NCBI GenBank assembly: GCA_900315875.1
Contig: ONAX01000015.1
Coordinates: 1 to 40,598, forward strand
DNA: 40,598 bases
Source: an uncultured Eubacteriales bacterium
GTDB taxonomy: Bacteria; Bacillota; Clostridia; Oscillospirales; Acutalibacteraceae
Direction: 5' to 3'
In this document: positions 1 through 9,222 of the stretch, in pieces
How positions within the stretch are numbered: the stretch's first letter is position 1
Layout: each line of letters opens with the position of its first letter
Program-made: the position numbers and the translations under genes
The notes under the pieces: model-generated
Told to the model about the DNA's origin: nothing
The model's database searches: none
The model's input: only the letters and a program-made list of their open reading frames with translations

Positions 1-39
1 TGTTCCGGTGCTGCCATATTGAAAACTTATTGCTATTTG

Positions 40-69
40 AGAGGTCTGTTTCAGACCTCTTTTTCTTTG
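40..69 (+). terminator. Rho-independent terminator of a gene left of the window
   Basis: A perfect 9-bp stem (AGAGGTCTG, 40-48, with CAGACCTCT, 52-60) has a 3-nt loop and is followed by TTTTTCTTT. The T-run lies on the plus strand, so it ends a plus-strand transcript entering from the left. A short open frame ending in TGA at 20-22 could be the last six codons of that gene, but it is too short to identify. The hairpin is convergent with the pseudogene that ends at 106. Confidence 0.75.
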
Positions 70-105
70 TACTCTATCGCTGGTTTATTGGGCGGTTACC
101 TTCCT

Positions 106-1135
106 TCATTTTTTCTTGCATTCATACATTCTCTGATCTGCGAGAAGCTCTGTTTTTTCAAGCTCCTTTGTGGTATCATCACACACTGCGAAGCCATGTG
201 CAATTTCCATCCTTACGGGTGGATTTTCGTTTTTGTTGTATTCATCGGATTTGCGTTTCATTGTTTCAATTGCGTCAGTTGCGCCTTTTTCATCGCTGTA
301 GGGTGAAATTACGGTTATGAATTCATCTCCGCCAGTGCGGTAGCAGATACCGAATTCCCTGAAGCTTTCCTCGATAATGGCCGCTGCTGCACGTATGTGT
401 CTGTCACCCTCGGAATGACCGTATACGTCATTCACGAGCTTCAGATTGTTGATGTCAAGCTGGATTATGATGCAGTTGTTTTCCTTCAGCTTGAGCATTG
501 CTTTCTTTTCATTGAAGGCAAGCCTGTTGCTCAGCCCCGTCAGAGCATCGGTATATGCATATGCAGAAATCCGGCATTTCTTTTGAGAAAAACTCGCCCA
601 TATAATTTCCTGCATCAGCAATAACGGTATCAGCCAGCAGAGGGTTTTCTTTTTCGAACGCCGGAGTCAGTACAAGCCTCAGATTTTTCGTTCCCTCGTC
701 GAGCGGAACCATGTGCATGTTCCTGCCGTAGGATCAGCCTGATATCGGAGAAGTGTTTTTCTAGTATGAATAAATCTTGACTCCGTCGGCATAAATGTCA
801 AAATACGTATCTATGCTCTTGGTGCAAAAGCTCATATTTTTAAGCGGAATTCCGGAAATATCTTTTGTTAGTTCAGATTTTCCGTCAGGAAGGTGTTTCA
901 GGTCGTAAGTTTTGCCGTTATCAGCAGTCCAACCGTCAGACAGCATCGTTATCGAAGTGTCGTACTGACGGATGTCTGTATTATCATAAAAGATCAGGAA
1001 ACCGACAAAAACTGCAGCAGTAATTATTCCGATCAGAATAAGAGCGATACGTAGTTTATAGTGATCAATTTTCAATCTGACAACGCCTTTCGTAGAGAGT
1101 TTACATATGTGATTATAGCATAATTCAGTTATCAA
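106..1135 (-). pseudogene. Decayed membrane diguanylate cyclase (extracellular sensor plus GGDEF)
   Basis: Three fragments in different frames read as one broken gene. The 5' part (1135-761) has a short cytoplasmic start, one membrane helix (IALILIGIITAAVFVGF) and the start of an extracellular domain ending YADGVKIYSY, then TAG. The middle part (about 758-550) continues as SYGRNMHMVPLDEGTKN after a TGA at 734-736. The 3' part (about 570-106) is a GGDEF domain with YTDALTGLSNR, a GHSEGD-type stretch and an intact RTGGDEF active site. Proteins of this kind normally carry a multi-helix membrane core between sensor and GGDEF. Here MGEFFSKEMPDF runs almost straight into TDALTGLSNR, so that core appears deleted, with a frame change near 545-570. 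A probable original start is a TTG ahead of KIDHYKLRIA. At least two stops plus a deletion make loss of function more likely than sequencing error. Confidence 0.7.
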
Positions 1136-1192
1136 TTCAATTGAATTCTTATAAAACTGATTGGCAATAGGAGAATTATAAGAATTATTTCA

Positions 1193-1226
1193 TAAAAGAA
1201 AAATCCCCCGCGGGAACGAGGGATTT
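1193..1226 (-). terminator. Terminator of the kinase/zinc-ribbon operon
   Basis: On the minus strand an AAATCCCTCG arm pairs with CGCGGGGGATTT (one mismatch) around a short loop and runs into TTTTTCTTTT. It starts 11 nt after the stop codon of the zinc-ribbon gene, as expected for its terminator. Confidence 0.7.
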
Positions 1227-1237
1227 CATGCTTTTGA

Positions 1238-3553
1238 TTATCTGTAGTTTGAAATATATCTGTCTACTATGCGCTCGGATGTGAGAGCAAAGGAAGAAAC
1301 GTCGGTATCAATCTTTGATGATTTGCCGCCCTTGAAGCAGTAGAGGTCGCCCTCGCGGCTTTTTGTGCTGTAATCATACAGATAGACAACCGTTCCGTCG
1401 GGAAGTATCTGTGCTGAGTAAATATCGTCGTTGATCTTTTCAGACTTGTCGCCGTAGAAGATCTTGACAGTTGCCATATCATCGTTATAATCCTTGTAAT
1501 AGATGAACTGACCGTTTTCTGCTACCTGGGTCATTGTCAGAGCGTCGTCGTCAACCTTGACTTTATTTGCATACAGTGTGCCGGTTGTGTAAGAAGCTGA
1601 ATTATCGATATCTTTGAAGTATATGATCTTGTCGTCACCGTAGGTGAAGAAGTAGCTGCCGGAAACGTCTTTGTCATAAGCTTCAGGTTCGCCGATATTG
1701 TTTCCGGAAATATTTACTTTGTACAGGGTCTTTTCCTCGGGACTGCTTGTCAGATCCTCAGCCTCTTCCTTTGTTACTGCTGTGAAATAAAGAGAAGCGC
1801 CGTTTTTGCTGAATGAAGCTGCTGAGCAGAACTGCAGATCCAGGGTTTTTACAGTTTCCTTTGCAGCGATGCAGTACGTTTTTGCGCCGCTGTTTGCTTC
1901 TGTTATCTTGCCTCTGACATCAGAAGCATAAACGCCCTCTTTGTATACCTCGGAGAAACGAACCTTTGTGCTTGTGCTTTCAGAATAGGATACGAGCGGT
2001 GTCTCGTAGGAGCAGTTAACAGAGCCGGAAACGTTCTTGCTGATTGACTGCTCGGTGCCGTTGTAGTAATAAAGCTCGAGAGGAATATCATAGTAATAAT
2101 CGTTTTTCAGAGATTCACGAATGCGGTCTCTTGCTTCTTTCTGAGAATACTTCTTGTAGTCCTCTTCATATTTGTTATAAGCCTCGAGGTATTCGTCATT
2201 AGCCTTCTGATATTCGCTGTTTGATTTATAAGAGCTTCTGTAGGGTCTTGTGGGCATTTCGGGACGGCTGATGTTTTTATCAGCCTCAGCAAGGTCATCT
2301 TCAAGCATATCATAGTAGGTGGATTCACTGCCGCTGCCTGATGTTTTCTTTGTATAATATGCTTCGCCTGAAGAATAAACACCGACAAGGCTGTTTACGT
2401 CGTCAGAAACCTTAACCTTTTCCTGACCCATTGATTTCTTGTACAATGTATCGTCCTTGATATAATACATTGTGCGCAGGTAATCATCAGTAAAGCTGAC
2501 AGATACCACGTCGCTGTCAACCTTTTCCTTTTCCTTGCCTTTCTCCCAGAAATAGAAGGTGCCGTCTCTGTCAATATAAACAACTGTCTTGCAGTCTGCG
2601 GATACGGTGTAGTCAGCTACATCGGAGCCGATCTTTTCTCTGTCATCCTTTGACATTGAATAGGTGTAAAGGGAATTGTTGTTGTCCTTGAGGTATACTA
2701 CAGTGCTGCCGTTATCGTTGATACGATAAGAAATGACGTCGGAATCCATTTTGTGTGCTTCGTCATTACTGTTAAGACGTCTGTAGTAGATGTTGTAATA
2801 AGAGCCGCTGCCTGTAAGCTTGTCCGGGAAGAAGATGTATTTTTTGTCCTTTGTGATCTTTACTTTACCGGGAGTAAGATCTGATGCCCTTGAAGCAAGG
2901 TTACTTGTGCTCAGATCGGATGAGCCGGCAAAGTTTGATGTGATCTCCCAGCCTTCGGTACCGCTGTAATTCGGATAATACAGCTCATCATCCTTCAGGT
3001 ATATTGCATCTACAGTAGATGAACCGCCGGAAGTCGCAATAACGATTATAATAGTAATAACTATTGCGGCGATAACAAGCAGAGCGCCGAGTGCAGCCAC
3101 TGCTGCGATGATAATCGGGAACTTTTTCTTATCCTTCAGAATAGCGCCTACATCCGGTGTTGACTTCTTCGCAGGCTGTACGCTCTGGATGGATGTATTG
3201 CTGACGGGTGCAGCTGCCGGACCTGCAGGTGCAGCAGGATTTACAGGCTCTGCGGGATTAACGGGAGGCGCAGTGTACTGCGGAGCGGCAGGGGGAGCAA
3301 CATAGCTGTTCTGTACGTTTCCTGCATTATTCTCCTGAACGGTAGTGCCGGCGTTCTGTGCGTCTGCAGCCTTTGCATCGTCAAGGGCTTCACCGCAATT
3401 AATGCAGTAAACAGATGCTGATGAATTTTCTGCGCCGCATTTCAGACAATTGATAAGCTTTGGTGCTTCTTCGGTTCCGACAAGATAGCCGCAGTTGGAG
3501 CAGAATTTTTCTCCATCTTCAACTATTGCCTTACATTGTGGACAAATTCTCAT
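1238..3553 (-). CDS. Zinc-ribbon membrane protein with repeat-rich, propeller-like extracellular region
   Basis: 771 residues. Two zinc ribbons open the protein: CPQC...CSNC (residues about 4-21) and CLKC...CINC (about 36-53). A Pro/Ala-rich linker (about 75-125) follows, then one membrane helix (about 145-173). The remaining roughly 600 residues should lie outside the cell. They show a recurring unit of about 40 residues with aromatic/Asp motifs (YLKDDELYYP, VVYLKDNNNSLYTYS, VVYIDRDGTFYFWE, MYYIKDDTLYKKS), like DUF5050/TolB-type beta-propeller blades. A Tyr/Lys/Glu-rich predicted coiled segment (about 420-480) interrupts the repeats. The start is ATG with an AAGGAGG site. The gene lies 81 bp downstream of the kinase gene in the same direction, so the two are probably cotranscribed. 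The function is unknown; an envelope sensor or ligand-binding partner of the kinase is a reasonable inference. Confidence 0.8.
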   Translation of the reverse strand: MRICPQCKAIVEDGEKFCSNCGYLVGTEEAPKLINCLKCGAENSSASVYCINCGEALDDAKAADAQNAGTTVQENNAGNVQNSYVAPPAAPQYTAPPVNPAEPVNPAAPAGPAAAPVSNTSIQSVQPAKKSTPDVGAILKDKKKFPIIIAAVAALGALLVIAAIVITIIIVIATSGGSSTVDAIYLKDDELYYPNYSGTEGWEITSNFAGSSDLSTSNLASRASDLTPGKVKITKDKKYIFFPDKLTGSGSYYNIYYRRLNSNDEAHKMDSDVISYRINDNGSTVVYLKDNNNSLYTYSMSKDDREKIGSDVADYTVSADCKTVVYIDRDGTFYFWEKGKEKEKVDSDVVSVSFTDDYLRTMYYIKDDTLYKKSMGQEKVKVSDDVNSLVGVYSSGEAYYTKKTSGSGSESTYYDMLEDDLAEADKNISRPEMPTRPYRSSYKSNSEYQKANDEYLEAYNKYEEDYKKYSQKEARDRIRESLKNDYYYDIPLELYYYNGTEQSISKNVSGSVNCSYETPLVSYSESTSTKVRFSEVYKEGVYASDVRGKITEANSGAKTYCIAAKETVKTLDLQFCSAASFSKNGASLYFTAVTKEEAEDLTSSPEEKTLYKVNISGNNIGEPEAYDKDVSGSYFFTYGDDKIIYFKDIDNSASYTTGTLYANKVKVDDDALTMTQVAENGQFIYYKDYNDDMATVKIFYGDKSEKINDDIYSAQILPDGTVVYLYDYSTKSREGDLYCFKGGKSSKIDTDVSSFALTSERIVDRYISNYR

Positions 3554-3634
3554 TATAATTCCTCCTTGATAATAATTGTATATAACAAAAACTGATACGA
3601 TCGCATTTGCGGTCTGTATTTGTTTTTTCAGGCA

Positions 3635-5818
3635 TTAATCAGGCTTTTTGTACACTACGGGTGACACAAGCATTGTCGTAAGGTCCGGCGTCCTTAAACC
3701 GGTATTTGCATCCTTGACAACTTCTATTCGCAGGTAGCTTATTTCCTGAATATCAAGCTCGACGCTGATACCCTCGGTCCGGTAGTTTATCGGGTCGGAA
3801 GCATATATCTGCTTGTCGTCGCCGTAAATAATTATACGCGCGCCCTCGCTGTCGCTGATAATTCCCGTATCAAAGTTTTCCTCCGGAACGATGGTGCAGC
3901 AGAACCGGGAGTAGGATTTTCCGGTATAGAGTTCAAGCCACCCATGCTTCATGGACCAACCGACAAATTCATAATCCAGACAAAGCACATCATCGTATGT
4001 GTTCCCTCTCGGATCCTTTACCTGTGCGGTGTATCGGTAGCTTTCTCCCCGGGTTACTTTCAGTGCTTTAACGCTGACCGGAAGAGCAAGCTGATATTCC
4101 TTGAGCTTTTCGGTGAGCTTTTCGTCGCCCGGCAGTTTTTTCAGTCCATCGTTCAGCTTATCTATAGCAGCCGCAATATCATCGTCGCCGTACAGCATAG
4201 CTGCAGCGTCGAGTATCTGTTTGCGGTACAAGTCCACAAATGAATCGTACCACTTTGTATATTCTGCGCTGTTGTCCCAATGGCTCCATTCATCGCGGTT
4301 TTCGTCCATATATTCAATTGCTTCAAGATACTTTCCCGAGCTTTCGAATTCCTCGAGCTTGTCGCTGAACTGTTTTCTGCGAATAAGCAGACGCTTTTCG
4401 TCGATCCTGCTGTCGCTTCCGAGCCTTGCTTCAGCCTGAGCGAGAACTGCAGACGCATTGCTGTAGTCCTTTTTCTGCAAATATTCGTCAGCTTTGTCAA
4501 GATATTCCTTCATTGCAGCATCCCTTGATTGTTCGGGAGTCATCTCTGAGGATTGCTCCTTTGACGACTGCGCGCTGCTTTCACTATCCGGTGATTCATC
4601 TGAAGTCGTCTGCGATGAAGAATCTGTAATTGATTGCTCATTATATCCGTTTTGCGCGGATTTTGCAGCAAGTACAGCTGCTCCGACGCCGATAGATACG
4701 ACAAAAACTGAACTTAAAATCGCAATGAGCACAAGCAAAGTGCGGTTTTTCTTCGGCTTCGGCTCATACGGCTCTATAGGATAATCAGTTGCCCTGTAGT
4801 TGTAGGCTCCGCCGTTTGGCTCGGGAACTTTCATATCGGCAAATTCTGTAGCGCTGACATCTACCGTTGCGGCGGTGAAAATGCTGAACATTTTATATGT
4901 ATTGTTTGCAACGCTCTGAAGTGCATATTTCATTTCCGCTGCATTGAAAAAGCGTGAATTGGGGTCAAATGCACAAGCGCGCAGTATAAGGTTTGAAAAC
5001 TGTCTTGAAGCCTGCGTCGGCGGCGGCAGAAGCTCACCCTCAAGACGTCGCCTGATAGCTGAATTTCGTTCGGTCGGGCTCATCATCTGAGCTTCGGTAT
5101 TGATAAACGGCGGCCTTTTGTGGTTCATCATGCGGTACAGCACAAGACCGAGGGAATAGATGTCCACCCTTGCGTCATATTCGCCTCCGCGGACAACCTC
5201 CGGCGCCATATAGAACAGGGTTCCCTTCTGGGTCATGGAAACGCTCATGTTTTCAAGACTTCGGGCTATACCGAAATCACCCAGCTTGAAATTCCCGAAA
5301 TCGTTCACAAAGATATTTTCGGGTTTTATGTCCCTGTGTATGATATTGCATTTTTCGCAGTATTCGAGCGCTGTGCAGATATCGATTCCGAGCCTTATTA
5401 CGTCGGATTCCTTCATATCATTATTCATGATAAAACGATTGAAGGGTACAAGCAGCTCCATGCGTATCAGAATATACCATCCGATGTAATCCGGCTTTTC
5501 CACAACACGGTAATCCTCAACGCTTACGATATTCTGCATGCCCCTGAAGGACTGCATCAGCTGTATTTCTTTTACAAAGCCGTCAACGATCTCTTTATAA
5601 TATCTGCGTGAGCCGTCAACGGTGACACCCTCGGACATGAGCGAGCCGACATCCGAATTATTGCCAGGTACAGAAATCACCTTGATCGCGGAATAGCTTT
5701 TTACGTGGTAATCAGTGTCATCTCTTACCGCCTTGTAGACAGTGCCGTAGGAGCCTCTGCCGATTTCGGATTCTATTTTCCACTCGGGCCAAACCTGTTG
5801 AATTATTTCAACTGACAT
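3635..5818 (-). CDS. Transmembrane Hanks-type Ser/Thr protein kinase
   Basis: 727 residues. The N-terminal cytoplasmic kinase domain has the glycine loop GRGSYG (20-25), the ATP-anchoring Lys in AIKVIS (K46), the catalytic loop HRDIKPEN (about 160), DFG (about 182) and the APE motif MAPEVV, so all catalytic residues are present. After a linker comes one membrane helix (about 360-385), a Ser/Gln/Glu-rich stalk (about 390-425), a helical region with TPR-like spacing (about 430-560) and a C-terminal beta-rich domain. It lacks PASTA repeats, so it is not the standard PrkC/PknB muropeptide sensor. The ATG start follows GGGAGG. A TTGATT-17-TATAAT promoter and a structured 5' leader precede it. It heads the operon that includes the zinc-ribbon propeller protein, which may be its substrate or co-sensor. 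No partner PP2C phosphatase gene lies beside it. Confidence 0.88.
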   Translation of the reverse strand: MSVEIIQQVWPEWKIESEIGRGSYGTVYKAVRDDTDYHVKSYSAIKVISVPGNNSDVGSLMSEGVTVDGSRRYYKEIVDGFVKEIQLMQSFRGMQNIVSVEDYRVVEKPDYIGWYILIRMELLVPFNRFIMNNDMKESDVIRLGIDICTALEYCEKCNIIHRDIKPENIFVNDFGNFKLGDFGIARSLENMSVSMTQKGTLFYMAPEVVRGGEYDARVDIYSLGLVLYRMMNHKRPPFINTEAQMMSPTERNSAIRRRLEGELLPPPTQASRQFSNLILRACAFDPNSRFFNAAEMKYALQSVANNTYKMFSIFTAATVDVSATEFADMKVPEPNGGAYNYRATDYPIEPYEPKPKKNRTLLVLIAILSSVFVVSIGVGAAVLAAKSAQNGYNEQSITDSSSQTTSDESPDSESSAQSSKEQSSEMTPEQSRDAAMKEYLDKADEYLQKKDYSNASAVLAQAEARLGSDSRIDEKRLLIRRKQFSDKLEEFESSGKYLEAIEYMDENRDEWSHWDNSAEYTKWYDSFVDLYRKQILDAAAMLYGDDDIAAAIDKLNDGLKKLPGDEKLTEKLKEYQLALPVSVKALKVTRGESYRYTAQVKDPRGNTYDDVLCLDYEFVGWSMKHGWLELYTGKSYSRFCCTIVPEENFDTGIISDSEGARIIIYGDDKQIYASDPINYRTEGISVELDIQEISYLRIEVVKDANTGLRTPDLTTMLVSPVVYKKPD

Positions 5819-5869
5819 AGGTGCTGACCTCCCTTTTTTCCTTCATTTCTTTTTTACGAGAAGCCGGCG

Positions 5870-5911
5870 TTTTGCTGCACAGAAAGCGTTAATTCTGCTT
5901 TAGCAGCAAAA
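5870..5911 (-). promoter_or_regulatory. Long hairpin in the 5' leader of the kinase gene
   Basis: On the minus strand TTTTGCTGC pairs with GCAGCAAAA, enclosing a second stem AAAGC/GCTTT. It lies between the -10 box (5949-5954) and the ribosome binding site. No T-run follows it, so it is not a simple terminator. It could stabilise the mRNA or be a protein-binding site; no known riboswitch class was recognised. Confidence 0.45.
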
Positions 5912-5948
5912 CTGGTATTATTCAGTAAAATGCATACACTTATCATTT

Positions 5949-5977
5949 ATTATACCAAGTTCTTCCGAATAAATCAA
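5949..5977 (-). promoter_or_regulatory. Sigma-A promoter of the kinase operon
   Basis: On the minus strand TTGATT (5977-5972), a 17-bp spacer ending in TTGG, and TATAAT (5954-5949). This is about 130 nt upstream of the kinase start. The 283-bp gap 5819-6101 holds this promoter, the leader hairpin and the terminator of the next gene, and nothing else recognisable. Confidence 0.7.
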
Positions 5978-6054
5978 TAAGTTAGCATTATCTTTTCACT
6001 GTGATTGCTTGATATTGTTCTGATCAGGACCAGAATTAATCGACGCTTCTTATC

Positions 6055-6093
6055 AAAAAAGCGGCCACCCCGCGAATCGGAACGTGGTCGCTT
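6055..6093 (-). terminator. Terminator of the D,D-carboxypeptidase gene
   Basis: On the minus strand AAGCGACCAC pairs with GTGGCCGCTT (one G-T pair) and is followed by TTTTTTGAT. It lies immediately after the stop codon at 6102. Confidence 0.8.
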
Positions 6094-6101
6094 TATTGTT
6101 T

Positions 6102-7505
6102 TTATTCCTGAGTTTCTGCTGCGATACCGTGAGTGAAATTCAGGTTATAGAGCTTGAAGCCTTCTTCAAACAGTCTGTTGGCATCCTCATATTTTGCATA
6201 CATAGATACGCCCATCATAACTACGGCAATCATATTGTGATTGTTCATTGTTGCGGAGCAGACAACAGAGGTTCCGGCTTCATCGGTAAAGCCTGTCTTG
6301 ATTCCGTCGGAATATTTTGAATAATACTCTGAATCAGGATTAAGAAGGGCATTTGTATTGGTCCAGCTTAGTGTTGTTCCGAAGAAGTCAGGATCATATT
6401 CCTCCGGGATTTTGAATTCCTCCTCCTCGTCCTCACTATCCTCGTTTTCTTCGCTTTCGGAGGATGTTTCTGAAGATGTATCGCTTTGCTCCGAAGCATC
6501 CGAGGCTTTGCTGCTTTCAGCTTCGGAAGAGGGTTCTGAGCTTTCTGCCGAGCTTTCGTCAAGCGCGTTGAGCAGCTCCCAGCTTGCGGATGTTTTTGAC
6601 ATGGAATTGCGTACAATGTCAATTGTTCTTGCGTAAGCACCCATTCTTGCAAGGTCTGTCGCAGTTGTATAGTGATCGTCGTCGTGCCAGCCGTCAGGGG
6701 TTACATAATGTGTATCCTTGCAGCCGATATCCTTCAGAGCCTGGTTTACAAGATCCATGAATACCTTTACTGCGTCTTCGTTTGAAAGGCTGTCGTCGCC
6801 GGTATATTTCCTTGCGCTGTTTACCGCAATTGTATATGCTGCGTCATTTCCGGAGGGGAGAAGCAGGGCGTCAAGCAGCATTTCATAAGTCAGCTTCATT
6901 CCCTTGACAAGGCCTGCCGTGCTTGAATCCCAGTTGATAAGCTTTATCTCATCTCCGACGGTAATAACGTCGTCCTTGTCAAGGATCTGAGAGGAAACAA
7001 TGGCTGTCATTATTTTAGTTGTGCTTGCAGGGTAGCATTTCATGGTTCCGTTTTTCTGGAAAAGCACCTTGTCGGCTGTCGCGTCGTAAAGCACAACGTA
7101 TTTTGATGTTATTTCATCCGTAAGCTCCTGGCGTACTTCAGTCGGGAATTTGTTCAGATCGGCTTTGAATTCTCCTGTCGGAGCATATGTGGGTACAACA
7201 GGTGCGCTTTCTTCGGGCTCCTGAGAAACCACAGCGACTACTTCGGAAGCCTTGGAAACCTCAGATTCATCTGCAGGCTTTTTGCCTGTAAAGAAGCCTG
7301 CAGCCGCAGCAATTGCTACCGAACCGCAAAGCAGAACAAGAACAGAACAGATAATGACCGCTCTTGTGCCGACAGCCTTTCTTTTTTTGGCTTCAGCGCG
7401 TTTCCTTTTTTCCTGCGCAATACCGTTAAGCTTTACAGGGCTTTCGGAATCTGTTTTTCTTGTGTTTGTGCGGATGTCTTTGTCATTTCTGGAATTCTCC
7501 GACAT
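6102..7505 (-). CDS. D-alanyl-D-alanine carboxypeptidase, PBP5/DacF type
   Basis: 467 residues, S11 peptidase family. It trims the terminal D-Ala from peptidoglycan stem peptides on the outer membrane face. The three active-site motifs are present: STTK (about residue 160), SGN in LPSGND (about 217) and KTG in GIKTGFTDEAGT (about 402). The N-terminus is basic and cytoplasmic (about 1-48), followed by an uncleaved-looking signal-anchor helix (about 49-70) and a Pro/Glu/Ser linker. Between SGN and KTG lies an unusual Ser/Glu/Asp-rich insertion (about 315-368). The C-terminal stalk domain of classical PBP5 is absent, since the protein ends about 65 residues after KTG; the membrane anchor is therefore probably the N-terminal helix. 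The ATG start has AAGGATAGGA upstream. It is transcribed divergently from pgi; overlapping TATAAT boxes near 7535-7545 may be its -10, but no clear -35 is visible. Confidence 0.9.
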   Translation of the reverse strand: MSENSRNDKDIRTNTRKTDSESPVKLNGIAQEKRKRAEAKKRKAVGTRAVIICSVLVLLCGSVAIAAAAGFFTGKKPADESEVSKASEVVAVVSQEPEESAPVVPTYAPTGEFKADLNKFPTEVRQELTDEITSKYVVLYDATADKVLFQKNGTMKCYPASTTKIMTAIVSSQILDKDDVITVGDEIKLINWDSSTAGLVKGMKLTYEMLLDALLLPSGNDAAYTIAVNSARKYTGDDSLSNEDAVKVFMDLVNQALKDIGCKDTHYVTPDGWHDDDHYTTATDLARMGAYARTIDIVRNSMSKTSASWELLNALDESSAESSEPSSEAESSKASDASEQSDTSSETSSESEENEDSEDEEEEFKIPEEYDPDFFGTTLSWTNTNALLNPDSEYYSKYSDGIKTGFTDEAGTSVVCSATMNNHNMIAVVMMGVSMYAKYEDANRLFEEGFKLYNLNFTHGIAAETQE

Positions 7506-7682
7506 TTTATCCTATCCTTTCGGTTATTATATTATAACGTGCCTATCTATTATTACATTAAATAGGAGAATATGTCAACGGGAAATCTGTAAGAAATTTG
7601 GAGCTAATATCATAATAATTGGTGAATTTTTCGGTTTTTTGGAAGTCAGGAAAAAAATTCACTTAAAAAATCCAACAACCGG

Positions 7683-7711
7683 TTGCAAAAGAATGTAAAA
7701 TATAGTAAAAT
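7683..7711 (+). promoter_or_regulatory. Sigma-A promoter of pgi
   Basis: TTGCAA (7683-7688), a 17-bp spacer and TAAAAT (7706-7711), about 45 nt upstream of the pgi start. The divergent gap 7506-7758 is otherwise AT-rich and featureless. Confidence 0.7.
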
Positions 7712-7758
7712 AAGTTTATAGAATTTTTTGTGCACCGCACGGAACAAGGAGGATAATT

Positions 7759-9096
7759 ATGTCTGTTACATTAAGTGATAAGCATGTTAAACAATTTATC
7801 AGTGCTGAGGAATATACGGCTATAGCTCCCCAGATCGCTGCTTCCCATGATCTTCTTCACAGCAAGACCGGTCTCGGAAACGATTTTACGGGCTGGGTTG
7901 ATCTTCCCGTCGATTATGACAAGGAAGAGTTTGCAAGGATCAAAAAGGCTGCTGAAAAGATCAAGGGTAATACCGATGTATTTGTCGTAATCGGTATCGG
8001 CGGTTCGTATCTCGGTGCAAGAGCTGCTATAGAGTTCCTTCGTTCACCGAATTATAACGCTATAAAAAAGGATACGCCCGATATCTACTTTACAGGTAAT
8101 TCCATCAGCTCAACTGCTCTTTCTGAGCTTCTTTCAATCTGCGAGGGCAAGGATGTTTCCATTAACATGATCTCCAAGTCAGGCACAACTACAGAGCCGG
8201 CTATCGCATTCCGCGTATTCCGTGAGCTTCTTGAGAAAAAGTACGGCAAGGAAGGCGCAAAGGAGCGTATCTTCTGCACAACCGACAAGGCAAAGGGCAC
8301 ACTCAAGCAGCTTGCTGACCGCGAGGGCTATGAGACCTTCGTAGTACCGGATGATGTAGGCGGACGTTACAGCGTTCTTACAGCAGTTGGTCTTCTCCCG
8401 ATAGCAGTATCCGGCGCAGATATCGATGCTCTTATGAGCGGCGCAGCAAAGGCAAGAGAAGAGCTTATGAGCACTGATCTTGATAAGAATGACTGCTACA
8501 AGTATGCAGCTATCAGAAATATCCTTTACCGTAAGGGTAAGTCAATAGAGCTTCTCGTCAGCTATGAGCCGGCATTCACCATGATGAACGAGTGGTGGAA
8601 GCAGCTCTTCGGCGAATCAGAGGGTAAGGATCAGAAGGGTCTGTTCCCGGCAAGCGTTGTGTTCTCAACCGACCTTCACTCTATGGGTCAGTTCATTCAG
8701 GACGGCACAAGAACAATGTTCGAAACCGTTGTACAGATCGACAAGCCGAAGTATGAAATCACAATCGGCACAGATCCCGAAAATGTTGACGGACTGAACT
8801 TCCTTTCCGGCAAGACTGTTGATTTCGTAAACAAGAAGGCATTCGAGGGCACAGTTCTGGCTCATACAGACGGCAAGGTTCCGAATGTTATTCTGACAAT
8901 AGAAGAAGCAAGCGAAAGCGAGCTCGGCTACCTCATTTACTTCTTCGAGAAGGCATGCGCAATCAGCGGATATACTCTCGGAATCAATCCCTTCAACCAG
9001 CCCGGCGTAGAAAGCTACAAGAAGAACATGTTCGCTCTTCTGGGTAAGCCTGGCTATGAGGATCAGAAGGAAGCTCTTGAGGCAAGACTTCGCTGA
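7759..9096 (+). CDS. pgi: Glucose-6-phosphate isomerase
   Basis: 445 residues, the usual length for the short bacterial Pgi. It interconverts glucose-6-phosphate and fructose-6-phosphate in the cytoplasm (glycolysis/gluconeogenesis). Visible family motifs are [11 protein letters not shown] (about 75-86) and [14 protein letters not shown] (about 138-151) in the sugar-phosphate-binding SIS fold, GGRYSVLT (about 202) and the C-terminal [12 protein letters not shown] signature. The ATG start follows AAGGAGG with good spacing. Codon use is strongly biased, as in highly expressed genes. It is monocistronic by layout: its own promoter lies upstream and the next gene has a separate promoter 35 bp after the stop. 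Confidence 0.96.
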   Translation: MSVTLSDKHVKQFISAEEYTAIAPQIAASHDLLHSKTGLGNDFTGWVDLPVDYDKEEFARIKKAAEKIKGNTDVFVVIGIGGSYLGARAAIEFLRSPNYNAIKKDTPDIYFTGNSISSTALSELLSICEGKDVSINMISKSGTTTEPAIAFRVFRELLEKKYGKEGAKERIFCTTDKAKGTLKQLADREGYETFVVPDDVGGRYSVLTAVGLLPIAVSGADIDALMSGAAKAREELMSTDLDKNDCYKYAAIRNILYRKGKSIELLVSYEPAFTMMNEWWKQLFGESEGKDQKGLFPASVVFSTDLHSMGQFIQDGTRTMFETVVQIDKPKYEITIGTDPENVDGLNFLSGKTVDFVNKKAFEGTVLAHTDGKVPNVILTIEEASESELGYLIYFFEKACAISGYTLGINPFNQPGVESYKKNMFALLGKPGYEDQKEALEARLR

Positions 9097-9131
9097 TTAA
9101 AATAATAAATTAATAATTATCATAAAAGCTG

Positions 9132-9160
9132 TTGACAGTTTGTTCAATTTAATATAAAAT
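9132..9160 (+). promoter_or_regulatory. Strong sigma-A promoter of the small P-loop gene
   Basis: Perfect TTGACA (9132-9137), 17-bp spacer, TAAAAT (9155-9160). Located 62 bp upstream of the 138-aa gene, with a near-perfect AAGGAGG ribosome binding site after it. Confidence 0.8.
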
Positions 9161-9222
9161 GATATATAGCAGATATCGTTTTTTGTTAAAAAAGATACAG
9201 CTAAAATAAGGAGGCAAAAATC

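Noticed and set aside
19-320. Short plus-strand frames at the left edge
   Set aside because: They are antisense to the GGDEF fragment and cross a terminator hairpin.
6069-6080. CGCGAATCGG in the carboxypeptidase terminator loop as a further cassette box
   Set aside because: It matches the box but is not followed by a 6-3-6 hairpin at 5 nt; it is the loop of an ordinary terminator.
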